Assembly: GCF_019303475.1 (NCBI RefSeq)
Contig: NZ_JABLSI010000019.1
Coordinates: forward strand, 121,275-185,274
Direction: 5' to 3'
Length of the DNA stretch: 64,000 nucleotides
From: Streptomyces sp. JJ38
Lineage (GTDB): Bacteria > Actinomycetota > Actinomycetes > Streptomycetales > Streptomycetaceae
Shown: positions 51,003 through 58,778 of the stretch, piece by piece
Numbering within the stretch: position 1 is the stretch's first letter
How the letters are laid out: the number at the start of each line of letters is the position of its first letter
The notes under the pieces: model-generated
What the model was told of the DNA's origin: nothing
Database searches by the model: none
The model's input: only the letters and a program-made list of their open reading frames with translations
Translations under genes and position numbers: made by a program

Positions 51003-51680
51003 ATGAAAACGACAACGGGGGCTGAGCTTCACTTACACCTGGTCGAGCTGTCCGTCGTGCACGCGGCGGCGGAGCACCTGTCGGCCGCGTTGCCCGGACC
51101 GGAGCGTGCGGCGCTGCACGGCCGGTACGCGCCGGGGCGCCGCCGCACGCAGGCGGAGGCGTCCCGGGTCCTGGCCCGTGCCGTCCGGCGGCGCGCCCCG
51201 GGCCGGCCGCACCTCAACGTGAGCCATGACTCCGGGCTGCTCGCCCTCGTCCAGGGCGCCGGCCGTTGCGGGGTCGACGTCGAGGACGCGCCCGAGGGCG
51301 AGCTGCGCGAGGTCGCCCACCGCTTCTGCGGCACCGAGGACCGGTCCCTGCTCGCCGGGCCGGGCGGGGCCAGGCTGCTGTGGGCGGCCAAGGAGAGTGT
51401 CGCCAAGGCGCTCGGCCTGGGGCTGCGTGCCGGGCTCGCCACCATCCACTTCACCGCTCACCCCGGCCGGGCGTGGGCCGAGGTCACCTGGCGCGGCTCG
51501 ACGGCCGGGCTGCGCACCCGCGCCGTCGACCTGGGCCACCGCCACCTGGCGGTCACCGCCGAGGCCGTGCCCCGGGCCGTCCGCCTGACCCGGTGGGCGC
51601 CCCGGCACACCGATGGCCGCTGGTCACTGCACCCGACCGCCTCCACGGCGGGACTTCCGGAGATATCGACGTCCGACTGA
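51003..51680 (+). CDS. 4'-Phosphopantetheinyl transferase (Sfp type)
   Basis: A 225-residue Sfp/AcpT-superfamily enzyme with the Mg-binding CGVDVED (Asp92, Glu94) and the WAAKES motif (Trp127, Lys130, Glu131). It transfers phosphopantetheine from CoA to carrier proteins, presumably the ACP encoded at 54766. Codon 11 is TTA (51033-51035), the only leucine TTA I found in the operon, making translation dependent on the bldA tRNA. It starts 10 nt after the P450 stop codon. Confidence 0.9.
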   Translation: MKTTTGAELHLHLVELSVVHAAAEHLSAALPGPERAALHGRYAPGRRRTQAEASRVLARAVRRRAPGRPHLNVSHDSGLLALVQGAGRCGVDVEDAPEGELREVAHRFCGTEDRSLLAGPGGARLLWAAKESVAKALGLGLRAGLATIHFTAHPGRAWAEVTWRGSTAGLRTRAVDLGHRHLAVTAEAVPRAVRLTRWAPRHTDGRWSLHPTASTAGLPEISTSD

Positions 51681-51701
51681 CAGCGCGATGGGGGCCAACG
51701 C

Positions 51702-53393
51702 ATGGACGAACCGACACTGCACAGCTCGCTGGACAAGGTCGTGGCCGACCACGGGGAGGTCACCGTCGACTTCCCCGCCGAACGGACCGCGCTCTCCCTG
51801 CACGACCTGAGCACGCGCTCGCGCCGGATCGCCGCACGCCTGCGCGAGCTGGGCATCCGTGAGGGCGACCGGGTGGGCGCCCTGTCCACCAACGAACCCG
51901 ACTTCCTCCTGCTGTTCTTCGCGCTCAGCAGACTCGGGGCGTGCGTCTGCCCGCTGCCGATGAACACGCGGGAGGCCGACACCGCGAAACTCGTCGGCGT
52001 GCTGGACGACGCGGGCATCAAGGACGTCCTGGTGTCCGGGCGGCTGGCCCCGATGCTGCCGTTCATCGAGGAGGCGGTCCCGGGCCGCCGCGTGCTGAGC
52101 GCCGCGGAGACGCTGACCGACGGTACGGGCGGCGGCGACGGCGAGGCGGCTGGCGCGGAGGTGGACGGCGTCGAGGTGGACGCGGACCGCGAGATCGTCC
52201 TGCAGTACACCTCGGGCAGCACCTCGTACCCGAAGGGCGTCCGGCTGACGCACGCCAACGTGCTGGCCTGCCTGCGGGCGATCCGGGACGGGATCAGGCT
52301 CACGCCCGCCGACCGCAACTCCAGCTGGCTGCCGCTCTTCCACGACATGGGCCTGTTCGGCACGCTGACCGGCATCCTCACCGGAGTGCCGTGCACGATC
52401 TGGCGCCCGTCCGCGTTCGTCAAGGACCCGGCGGGCTGGCTGCGGCAGTTCGCCGACGGCGGTTACACCATCAGCCCGATGCCCAACTTCGCCTACGACT
52501 ACCTGGTCGACGCGGTACCGGCCGAGGAGGCGGCGTCCTACGACCTGTCCCGCTGGCGGGTCGCGTTCAACGGCGCCGAGCCGATCGCCGTGGACTCGCT
52601 GGAGGCGTTCTTCCGGCGCTTCGCCCCGGCCGGCTTCGACCCCCGCACGATGCTGACGGTCTACGGCCTGGCGGAGGCGACCCTCGCGGTGACGTTCCCG
52701 CCGCTGGAGCGGGAGCCGCGCTGGGACTGGGTGGACCGGGCGGCGCTCGCCGAGCGCGGCGCGGCCGTGCCGGTCGAGCGGACGGCGCCCGGTGCGCGCG
52801 GGGTGGTCGGCGTCGGCAGCCCCGTGCTGGGGATGCGGCTGCGCGTCGCCGACGCCGAGGGGCGCGCCGTGGCCGGGGAACGGGTGGTCGGCGAGGTGCA
52901 GCTGCGGGGCCCGTCCGTCACGCAGGGGTACGTGGACGACGCCGGAACCCTGGCCCAGCCGTTCACCGCGGACGGCTGGCTGCGCACCGGTGACCTGGGC
53001 TATCTGGCCGAGGGCGAGCTGTACATCACCGGGCGCGGCAAGGAGATGCTCATCCTCCGGGGCACCAACTTCTACCCGGACGACGTGGAGAGCGCCGTAC
53101 GCGCCGACGAGGCCGTGCACCGGCGGCGCTGCGTGGCCTTCGTCCACCAGGCGGACACGGGCGACCGCCACGACGAGTACATGGTTCTGGTCGCCGAGAC
53201 CAGCCGTCCCGAGGCGGAGCACCCCGAACTGGCGGCGCGGCTGCGCCACCGGGTCCGCTCGGCGCTCGGGCTGGACGAGCTGCGGGTCGTCCTCGCGGCT
53301 CCGGACTCCCTCCCTCGCACGACCAGCGGAAAGCTCCAACGACTCACCGCGAAGCGGGCCTTCGCGGATGACCAGGCTGAAAGGGGCAACTGA
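51702..53393 (+). CDS. Fatty acyl-AMP ligase (FAAL)
   Basis: A 563-residue adenylate-forming enzyme. YTSGSTSYPKGV (residues 169-180) is the P-loop, WLPLFHDMGL a FAAL hallmark, and FNGAEPI, VYGLAEAT, WLRTGDLG and RTTSGKLQR follow in order. FAALs activate free fatty acids as acyl-AMP and load them directly onto an ACP without CoA, so this is the entry point of the pathway. It starts 21 nt after the transferase gene, and its TGA overlaps the ATG of the desaturase gene. Confidence 0.95.
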   Translation: MDEPTLHSSLDKVVADHGEVTVDFPAERTALSLHDLSTRSRRIAARLRELGIREGDRVGALSTNEPDFLLLFFALSRLGACVCPLPMNTREADTAKLVGVLDDAGIKDVLVSGRLAPMLPFIEEAVPGRRVLSAAETLTDGTGGGDGEAAGAEVDGVEVDADREIVLQYTSGSTSYPKGVRLTHANVLACLRAIRDGIRLTPADRNSSWLPLFHDMGLFGTLTGILTGVPCTIWRPSAFVKDPAGWLRQFADGGYTISPMPNFAYDYLVDAVPAEEAASYDLSRWRVAFNGAEPIAVDSLEAFFRRFAPAGFDPRTMLTVYGLAEATLAVTFPPLEREPRWDWVDRAALAERGAAVPVERTAPGARGVVGVGSPVLGMRLRVADAEGRAVAGERVVGEVQLRGPSVTQGYVDDAGTLAQPFTADGWLRTGDLGYLAEGELYITGRGKEMLILRGTNFYPDDVESAVRADEAVHRRRCVAFVHQADTGDRHDEYMVLVAETSRPEAEHPELAARLRHRVRSALGLDELRVVLAAPDSLPRTTSGKLQRLTAKRAFADDQAERGN

Positions 53394-54184
53394 TGCACAC
53401 CTACGACGTGTTCACGCAGTACGAACGCAACCACTGGAAGCTGACGGACGTCGACTTCTCCGCGGTCCGCAAGGACCTCGTCCAACCCGAGTACGTCACG
53501 ATCGCCAAGAGCGCCGTGATGGGCGAGTCCAACGTGATCGCCGCGGTGCACGGCTTCCTCAACGAGTTCGTGGACGACTACGACTTCTCCACCTTCGCGG
53601 TGGTCTGGGGCAACCAGGAGGTCCAGCACCACTACATGTTCAAGGCGTGGCTGGACGCCGTGGGGGAGAAGGTGGACGACGGCGCGGTGGCCGCCATGCG
53701 CGCCCCGTACGACCCGGGCACCACACCCTCGGCGACGCTGGCCACCAACATCATCTCCGAGCTGACGGTCAACCACATCTACCGCCGGGTCGCCCACGCC
53801 GTCCAGGAGCCCGTCCTCCACGACCTGTTGTTGAAGGCCAGCCGCGACGAGGCCGCGCACGCACGGGAGTTCATCCACTTCTGCCGGGAGCGGCTCGCCC
53901 GCCACCCCGAGGAGAAGGCCTCGGTGCTGGAGACGCTCTACGTCTACACCTCCGACTCCCGCATCAAGCACCCCGTCGGCCTCTTCAAGAGCAACCTGAC
54001 CGAGCTGGAGGACCACGAGACGATCGACACCGCCTTCGAGCTGTTCCTGGAGCGGGTGGCGGACGCCGACGAGCTCAAGGAGCTGCAGCACAAGATCCGC
54101 CGCGTCTTCGGCGGCATCGTCGAGATGGACCTGTCGACCAACGGCAAGGTGCGCCACGCCCTCGCCGACGTGATCGCCGCATGA
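53393..54184 (+). CDS. Ferritin-like acyl-ACP desaturase 1
   Basis: A 263-residue di-iron protein of the acyl-ACP desaturase (FA_desaturase_2) type. The four-helix-bundle ligands can be read: Glu45 in MGESN, Glu76/His79 in NQEVQHH, and Glu153/His156 in RDEAAHARE. It is shorter than typical plant or mycobacterial enzymes (about 275-340). It should insert a double bond into an ACP-bound chain. Its start overlaps the FAAL stop by one base, and its stop overlaps the thioesterase start (ATGA). Confidence 0.88.
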   Translation: MHTYDVFTQYERNHWKLTDVDFSAVRKDLVQPEYVTIAKSAVMGESNVIAAVHGFLNEFVDDYDFSTFAVVWGNQEVQHHYMFKAWLDAVGEKVDDGAVAAMRAPYDPGTTPSATLATNIISELTVNHIYRRVAHAVQEPVLHDLLLKASRDEAAHAREFIHFCRERLARHPEEKASVLETLYVYTSDSRIKHPVGLFKSNLTELEDHETIDTAFELFLERVADADELKELQHKIRRVFGGIVEMDLSTNGKVRHALADVIAA

Positions 54185-54726
54185 CGGCCCGCACCGAGGC
54201 GACGAGCGGCCCCCTCGGCGAGCCGGTCGAGCTGCCCTGGCGGGTGCTGCCCGACTACCAGTGCTTCGGCTGCTCGCCGGCCAACGACAAGGGTCTGCGG
54301 CTGCGGTTCGTCCACACCGCCGACGGCGGCATCGAGTGCGCCTTCACCTTCGACCGCGCCTTCGAGTCCTATCCGGGCGTCGTGCACGGCGGGATGTCCA
54401 CCACGATCTGCGACGAGATCATGGGCAACCTGCTCGTGCTGCGCCTGGGCGTCTCGGTCTTCACCACGAGCATGCGCACCCGCTACGTCGAGCCCCTGGC
54501 GATCGGCGCGTCCTACCGCTGCACGGCGAGCACCGAGGCGGTGGCGGGGGAAGCGGGCCCGCACCACGCGCGGGCCGAGATCACCGACGCCGCGGGGAAC
54601 GCCGTCGTCTTCGCCACGGGCGCCTACCAGCCCGTGACCGAGGAACAGGCCAGAAAGCGCATGGCCATGTCCGAGCGCGAGGCTCGGCTGGTCGACGAGG
54701 CGCTGGCCGAGCTCCGCTCCCACTGA
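54181..54726 (+). CDS. PaaI/hotdog-type acyl thioesterase
   Basis: A 181-residue hotdog thioesterase: CFGCSPANDKGLRLRF at the N-terminus, then the family signature VVHGGMSTTICDEIMG, with catalytic-type His-Gly-Gly and the later Asp. It could release the finished acyl chain from the carrier or edit misloaded chains. It overlaps the desaturase gene by 4 nt. Confidence 0.88.
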   Translation: MTARTEATSGPLGEPVELPWRVLPDYQCFGCSPANDKGLRLRFVHTADGGIECAFTFDRAFESYPGVVHGGMSTTICDEIMGNLLVLRLGVSVFTTSMRTRYVEPLAIGASYRCTASTEAVAGEAGPHHARAEITDAAGNAVVFATGAYQPVTEEQARKRMAMSEREARLVDEALAELRSH

Positions 54727-54765
54727 CCGCACGACCGCAACTCCACCAGCGAGGAGAGACACGAC

Positions 54766-55029
54766 ATGGCCGAGAGCACGAGCAACGACGAGATCATCCG
54801 CACCGTGACCGAACTGGTCGCCGCCGAGTTCGGGCGCCCGGCCGAGGAACTGACGCCCGACCTCGACCTGAGCGCGGTGGAGGGCGCCGACTCGGTGAAG
54901 GTGCTGCGGTCCGTCGCCCGCATCGAGCGCACCTACGACATCGAGCTGGAGGACGACCAGGTCTTCGGCTTCAAGACCATCAACCACGTGGCGGACGCCG
55001 TCGCGAAGCTGATCGCCGAGCGGGGCTGA
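54766..55029 (+). CDS. Acyl carrier protein of the lipid-modification operon
   Basis: An 87-residue stand-alone carrier protein with the phosphopantetheine site Ser43 in EGADSVKVLRSV (a DSV variant of the usual DSL) and the acidic helix II/III typical of type II ACPs. It is preceded by GAGGAGAG. It should receive acyl groups from the FAAL and present them to the desaturases and the methyltransferase. Confidence 0.93.
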   Translation: MAESTSNDEIIRTVTELVAAEFGRPAEELTPDLDLSAVEGADSVKVLRSVARIERTYDIELEDDQVFGFKTINHVADAVAKLIAERG

Positions 55030-55032
55030 CCC

Positions 55033-55866
55033 GTGACTGCCGAGGCGAGGACCAACCAACACTACGACCAGGACCCGCGGGTCTTCGAGCTCTACCTCGA
55101 CCGGACCCGCAAGTACAGTGCCGGGATCTACCGCACCGACGAGGACACCCTCGACCAGGCGCAGCAGAACAAGCTGCACTACGTCGCCGACCGGCTCGGC
55201 GCGGCGCCGGGCAAGCGGATCCTGGACATCGGCTGCGGCTGGGGCTCGCTGATCCTCTTCATGGCCGCCGAGTACGACGCGACGACGGTGGGCATCAGCC
55301 CGGCGCCGAACCAGCACGCCTACATCGCCGAGCAGGCCGCCGCGGCCGGGCTGTCCGACAAGGTGTCCACCCGGATCGGCGAGTTCGAGGAGCACGAACC
55401 CGAACCGCGCTCCTTCGACGCCATCAGCATGCTCGGGTCCATCGTCCACATGCCCGATCTCGACGGCGTCTTCCGCAAGGCCCACGCGGCGCTCAGACCG
55501 CGCGGCCGGATGTACGTCTCCGAGAGCTGCTACCGCAACGCCGCCCGGCGGGCCGAGTTCGGCGAGCGGGAGAACTCCGTCTTCGTCCGGGACTCCATCT
55601 TCGGCTGGGGCGACATGCGGCCCCTGTCCGACCTGGTGCGCGGCGCGGAGAACGCCGGCTTCACCGTCGTCGCCGTGGACGACCTGACCGAGAACTACTG
55701 GCGGACGATCGAGGACTGGCTCGCCAACGTCGCCCGCAACGCGGAGCGGCTGGACGCGATCGAGCCGGGCCTCTCCGACCAGCTGACCCGCTATCTCAAG
55801 ACCGCCAACGCGGGCTGGGGCTTCACCACCAAGCACTACGCCCTGACCCTGCAGAAGTCGCGTTAG
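55033..55866 (+). CDS. Cyclopropane/mycolate-synthase-like SAM methyltransferase
   Basis: A 277-residue enzyme with ILDIGCGWGSLILFMA (motif I, Asp65) and a following GISPAPNQHAYIAEQ, the arrangement of the CFA synthase and mycolic acid methyltransferase family. The family's FEH bicarbonate-binding Glu is absent (SMLGSIVHM at that place), so classic cyclopropanation is doubtful and another methyl transfer is possible. It starts at GTG 55033, 3 nt after the ACP gene, suggesting it works on acyl-ACP as mycobacterial enzymes do. Confidence 0.85.
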   Translation: MTAEARTNQHYDQDPRVFELYLDRTRKYSAGIYRTDEDTLDQAQQNKLHYVADRLGAAPGKRILDIGCGWGSLILFMAAEYDATTVGISPAPNQHAYIAEQAAAAGLSDKVSTRIGEFEEHEPEPRSFDAISMLGSIVHMPDLDGVFRKAHAALRPRGRMYVSESCYRNAARRAEFGERENSVFVRDSIFGWGDMRPLSDLVRGAENAGFTVVAVDDLTENYWRTIEDWLANVARNAERLDAIEPGLSDQLTRYLKTANAGWGFTTKHYALTLQKSR

Positions 55867-55874
55867 GGGGAGCG

Positions 55875-56762
55875 ATGACCGACTCCGTCACCCCGGCCCG
55901 GCGGATCGCCCAGGTCGGCGGCCCGCTGCTGCCCGCCGCCGACGTGGACACGGCGGTCGGCGCGTTCCTGCGCACCTCGCCGCCCACACTCCGCTGGGAC
56001 GTCGACTTCAGCTTCGACTGGGCGCAGGCCGACGCCGGCCGGCTCACCGAGGGCGAACGGTCCGCGGTGCAGTTCATCACCATCATCGAGGACCACCTGC
56101 CCGGCTACTTCGCCCTCTACGAGCAGAACTTCCCCGTGGACGACAGCGTCGACCGGGCCACGTACATCCACAACCGCGAGCTGTACCACTTCACCGTCCG
56201 CTGGGCCCAGGAGGAGGACACCCACGCCCGGGCCCTGGCCAGGTACCAGCTGGCCGCGGGCCTGGCCGAGCGGGACGCGCTGTGGGACTCCCTCGCCGAG
56301 GAGGGCCGCAAGCAGTTCCAGCTCCCCTACGACGAGGCGGTGCAGTTCTTCACCTATCCCCTGGTGCAGGAGAAGGCCACCCAGATCTACTACCAGCACC
56401 TCCGCCAGGCGGTCGGTGACCCGCTGCTCAGGGAGATCCTGGTCCGGCTCAGCAAGGACGAGGCCCGGCACTTCTCGTTCTTCGCCGACATGGTCCGGCT
56501 GTACCTGGAACGCTACGGCGACGCCGTCGTGGACCCCATCCGCGACGTGATCGCCCAGTTCCGCATGCCGCTCGCGGACACCATCCGCGGGTACTGGCGC
56601 TGGGCCCTGAAGATCGCCGACACCGCCCGCTACGACCACACCGAGGCGTACGACCACCTGGTCAAGGTCGTCAACCGGGCCGTGGACGCCAGGTCGGACA
56701 AGGTGGACGAGCTGATCTCCTTCGTCGCCGCCTGCCGCCAACTCCAGTCCGCCCCGCTCTGA
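55875..56762 (+). CDS. Ferritin-like acyl-ACP desaturase 2
   Basis: A 295-residue acyl-ACP desaturase-type di-iron protein. Its ligands include Glu71 or Glu72 in ITIIEDHLPGY, Glu114/His117 in QEEDTHAR, Glu165 or nearby in VQEKATQIYY, and Glu196/His199 in KDEARHFSFF. It is longer than desaturase 1 and closer to DesA-like enzymes. Two desaturases in one operon imply two positions, or an additional oxidation step, on the same chain. It is last in the operon, 8 nt after the methyltransferase gene, with a terminator 20 nt beyond. Confidence 0.9.
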   Translation: MTDSVTPARRIAQVGGPLLPAADVDTAVGAFLRTSPPTLRWDVDFSFDWAQADAGRLTEGERSAVQFITIIEDHLPGYFALYEQNFPVDDSVDRATYIHNRELYHFTVRWAQEEDTHARALARYQLAAGLAERDALWDSLAEEGRKQFQLPYDEAVQFFTYPLVQEKATQIYYQHLRQAVGDPLLREILVRLSKDEARHFSFFADMVRLYLERYGDAVVDPIRDVIAQFRMPLADTIRGYWRWALKIADTARYDHTEAYDHLVKVVNRAVDARSDKVDELISFVAACRQLQSAPL

Positions 56763-56782
56763 CACCGGCGCCCCGCACCGGG

Positions 56783-56825
56783 GCCGTGGGGCGTGCACAC
56801 TCCTACGGTGCACGCCCCACGGCCG
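56783..56825 (+). terminator. Terminator of the lipid-modification operon
   Basis: GGCCGTGGGGCGTGCAC (56783-56799) and its exact 17-bp complement (56809-56825) flank a 9-nt loop, 20 nt past the last stop codon of the operon. Confidence 0.9.
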
Positions 56826-56858
56826 CCGTCATGCCGCGCGGCGAGGCGGAACCCCGGA

Positions 56859-57050
56859 TGAGCCGTATCCCCACCTACCGGGCCCTACGCGCGCCGCCTG
56901 ATAGCCGGCCCCCTCGCCTTCGTCTTTGTCGCGGGTCTGTTGTCGCTGGGCACCGCTGCCCCCGCGGAAGCCGCACGAGGCTACGTCGCGGACTGCGGAC
57001 GCGCCTACGCCTGCGAGGAACGCCGAAGGACGCAGCCCGAACGGTCGCTC
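56859..57050 (+). pseudogene. Frameshifted small secreted-protein remnant
   Basis: From ATG 56859 (with GAGGCGG upstream) the frame reads MSRIPTYRALR. Then a +1 shift near 56892 is needed to continue into RRLIAGPLAFVFVAGLLSLG, TAAPAEA and ARGYVADCGRAYACEE. Joined, this is a textbook Sec signal peptide with AEA cleavage and a short mature peptide with two cysteines. Unshifted, it makes no sense. It is most likely a decayed or mis-sequenced secreted peptide gene whose 3' end runs into the DUF397 gene. Confidence 0.4.
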
Positions 57051-57267
57051 ACCGGGGCGGGCCGGAGGCTTTCAGCCCCGCGACGAACGGTGCCCACGCG
57101 GCGGGGGAGACGACCACGGCCGGGCCCTGCGGCACCTTGGAGTCGCGCACGGGGATGCCACCCGGGTAGCCGTCCAGCACCTCGACGCAGCTTCCGCCGT
57201 TTGCATCGCTGTAGGACGACTTGCGCCAACCGTTGAGGGAAGCACCGTCTCGTATGCGTTCAGTCAT
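57049..57267 (-). CDS. DUF397 protein
   Basis: A 72-residue protein with the DUF397 signature: WRKSSYSDANGGSCVEV, then VRDSKVPQGPAVVVSPAAWAPFVAGLK. It follows the XRE regulator gene with an ATGA overlap. In Streptomyces such pairs (WhiJ/AbaA-like loci) act together in developmental and antibiotic control, the small protein probably antagonising the DNA-binding partner. Confidence 0.95.
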   Translation of the reverse strand: MTERIRDGASLNGWRKSSYSDANGGSCVEVLDGYPGGIPVRDSKVPQGPAVVVSPAAWAPFVAGLKASGPPR

Positions 57268-58055
57268 GGCCGTCTGTAGTCCTCCGCGATTGCCTTCATG
57301 AGGGCCAGGGACTCCCGTGCTGGAAGCGCGTCGCCTAGCGCCAGATCGTACATACCGTGCAGGCGTTGGACGAGGTTTGGCGAATCGTGCAGCTTCCCGG
57401 CGAACATGCCTTCGCAGTAGGCGGCAGGGGGCTGGTCCTCAAACCACATAAGGGTCATCATGCCGCTGAGCAAGGCGTGAGCGCCGAGGCCGAACGGCAG
57501 CACGTGCACGCGGATGCGATCTACCTGCGCAAGCCTGGTGATGTGGTCGATCTGGGCCGCCATGTTGTCCGGGCCCCCGACGATCCTGCGGAGAACGGCC
57601 TCATCCAAGAGGACCCACACTACCGGCGTGATCGGGTCGTCCAGGATCTTCGCCCGCTCAAGTCGCGTGACGACGAGCCTGTCACACTCCTCTTCACTCT
57701 TGGGAGGGAAGGTGCTGTGCAGCACCGTGGTGGCGTACTCCTTGGTCTGGAGGATGCCGGGAACGTAGGAGATGGCGAACTCGCGAATCACGGTTGCCTG
57801 TTGTTCGAGTTGACGAGCGGTTTCGATGTAATCCGCTACGGCGATGTCCTCCTGGGGGCGGAAGCTGGTGAGGACGTCTCCGGTGTTCAGGACCTGGTCG
57901 AGTCTGCGGGCGTCCTCCTCGGACGGGAAGCGGCGGCCCGCTTCGATGTGGGCGATGTGCGAACGCGTCATGATCGCGAGATCGGCCAGTTGCTGCTGGG
58001 TGAGGCCGGCCGCTTCTCGTCGCGCCTTCAACCACGCCCCGTAGTTGTTGCTCAT
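57264..58055 (-). CDS. XRE-family WhiJ-like regulator (Scr1/DUF5753 domain)
   Basis: A 263-residue regulator. The N-terminal Cro/C1-type helix-turn-helix is LKARREAAGLTQQQLADLAIMTRSHIAHIEAGRR in pattern (residues about 9-42), followed by a DUF5753 domain with SYVPGILQTKEYA and RIRVHVLPFGLGAH. ATG 58055 is preceded by GGGAG. It is translationally coupled to the DUF397 gene. Many paralogues occur per Streptomyces genome, so the target is unknown. Confidence 0.95.
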   Translation of the reverse strand: MSNNYGAWLKARREAAGLTQQQLADLAIMTRSHIAHIEAGRRFPSEEDARRLDQVLNTGDVLTSFRPQEDIAVADYIETARQLEQQATVIREFAISYVPGILQTKEYATTVLHSTFPPKSEEECDRLVVTRLERAKILDDPITPVVWVLLDEAVLRRIVGGPDNMAAQIDHITRLAQVDRIRVHVLPFGLGAHALLSGMMTLMWFEDQPPAAYCEGMFAGKLHDSPNLVQRLHGMYDLALGDALPARESLALMKAIAEDYRRP

Positions 58056-58214
58056 CGTCAACTCCCGTGTGACCAGTGTGCCGTCACATCTGAACCCCTG
58101 GTCAGCGTAGCCCGAGTGGCTTCAGGGTGTGAGGGAATCGCTACAGAGCGAAGAGACCCCGCGGCCGTGGCGACGGTCCGGGGGCGTGGCCCTCAACTAC
58201 ACGGAGTTGATGAC

Positions 58215-58448
58215 GTGTTGCACTGTATCGCCAGGCTGTTCGGCCTGCTGCCCCGGCGCCCGTCCGGGCGGCACCGGGGGTCGGGGGCGGTCTGCGCGGG
58301 TGCCAGCGCGCCCGCGCTGAGGGTGCCGCCGCGGCCCAAGCGACCCCCGGAGGTGTATCTGCCGGGTGAGGACTGCGCCCTCGTCCGGCCGTATGTCCTC
58401 GCGCACGAGCGGGACATGGCGCAGGGCGGGGCCGAGGTGAGGCGCTGA
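58215..58448 (+). CDS. Small conserved Streptomyces protein (LVRPY motif)
   Basis: A 77-residue protein starting at GTG 58215 with CGGAG upstream. The C-terminal GEDCALVRPYVLAHERD segment matches a common small Streptomyces protein found beside XRE/DUF397 loci. The middle is Pro/Arg-rich. Its stop overlaps the start of the next gene (TGATG). The function is unknown. Confidence 0.6.
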   Translation: MLHCIARLFGLLPRRPSGRHRGSGAVCAGASAPALRVPPRPKRPPEVYLPGEDCALVRPYVLAHERDMAQGGAEVRR

Positions 58449-58726
58449 TGCGGCACACCAGCGGGCCCGCGCGGCTGTTGCCGTGGAGCGGGCCGGAAGG
58501 GCGGCCCTGTTACGTCGTGGGGGACGGGTATCTGTCCCGGGTGGCCGACCACGTGGAGGGCGTGCAGCTCTCCATGGCCGACGAGCTGCTGGGCCACGTG
58601 GACGACCTGCTCGGCGACCGGCGGGCGACGGCCGAGCAGCTGCGGTACGTCGTCGAGCGGATGGCGGAGGCGTTGCGGGACGTGCACCGGATCGCCCGGA
58701 GCCGTGGCGAGCGGCTGGGGGCTTAG
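58448..58726 (+). CDS. Conserved small helical protein
   Basis: A 92-residue protein: a short polar start, WSGPEGRPCYVVGDG, then helices (VEGVQLSMADELLGHVDDLL, ATAEQLRYVVERMAEALRD). It overlaps the preceding small gene by one base, and the two probably form a conserved pair associated with XRE/DUF397 systems. The function is unknown. Confidence 0.7.
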   Translation: MRHTSGPARLLPWSGPEGRPCYVVGDGYLSRVADHVEGVQLSMADELLGHVDDLLGDRRATAEQLRYVVERMAEALRDVHRIARSRGERLGA

Positions 58727-58778
58727 GGGCGGGGGTGCGGCCCCGCGGGGCGGCGGCCGTCCGGCTCGTCGTCGGCCG

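Noticed and set aside
55033..55866. A confident cyclopropane fatty acid synthase call
   Set aside because: The family fold is clear but the conserved bicarbonate-binding Glu is missing and the protein is shorter than classical Cfa enzymes.
48954..56762. Naming the operon a polyyne or alkyne cluster
   Set aside because: Known polyyne and JamB-type desaturases are membrane-bound; both desaturases here are soluble ferritin-like proteins and a methyltransferase is present. Only the logic is shared.
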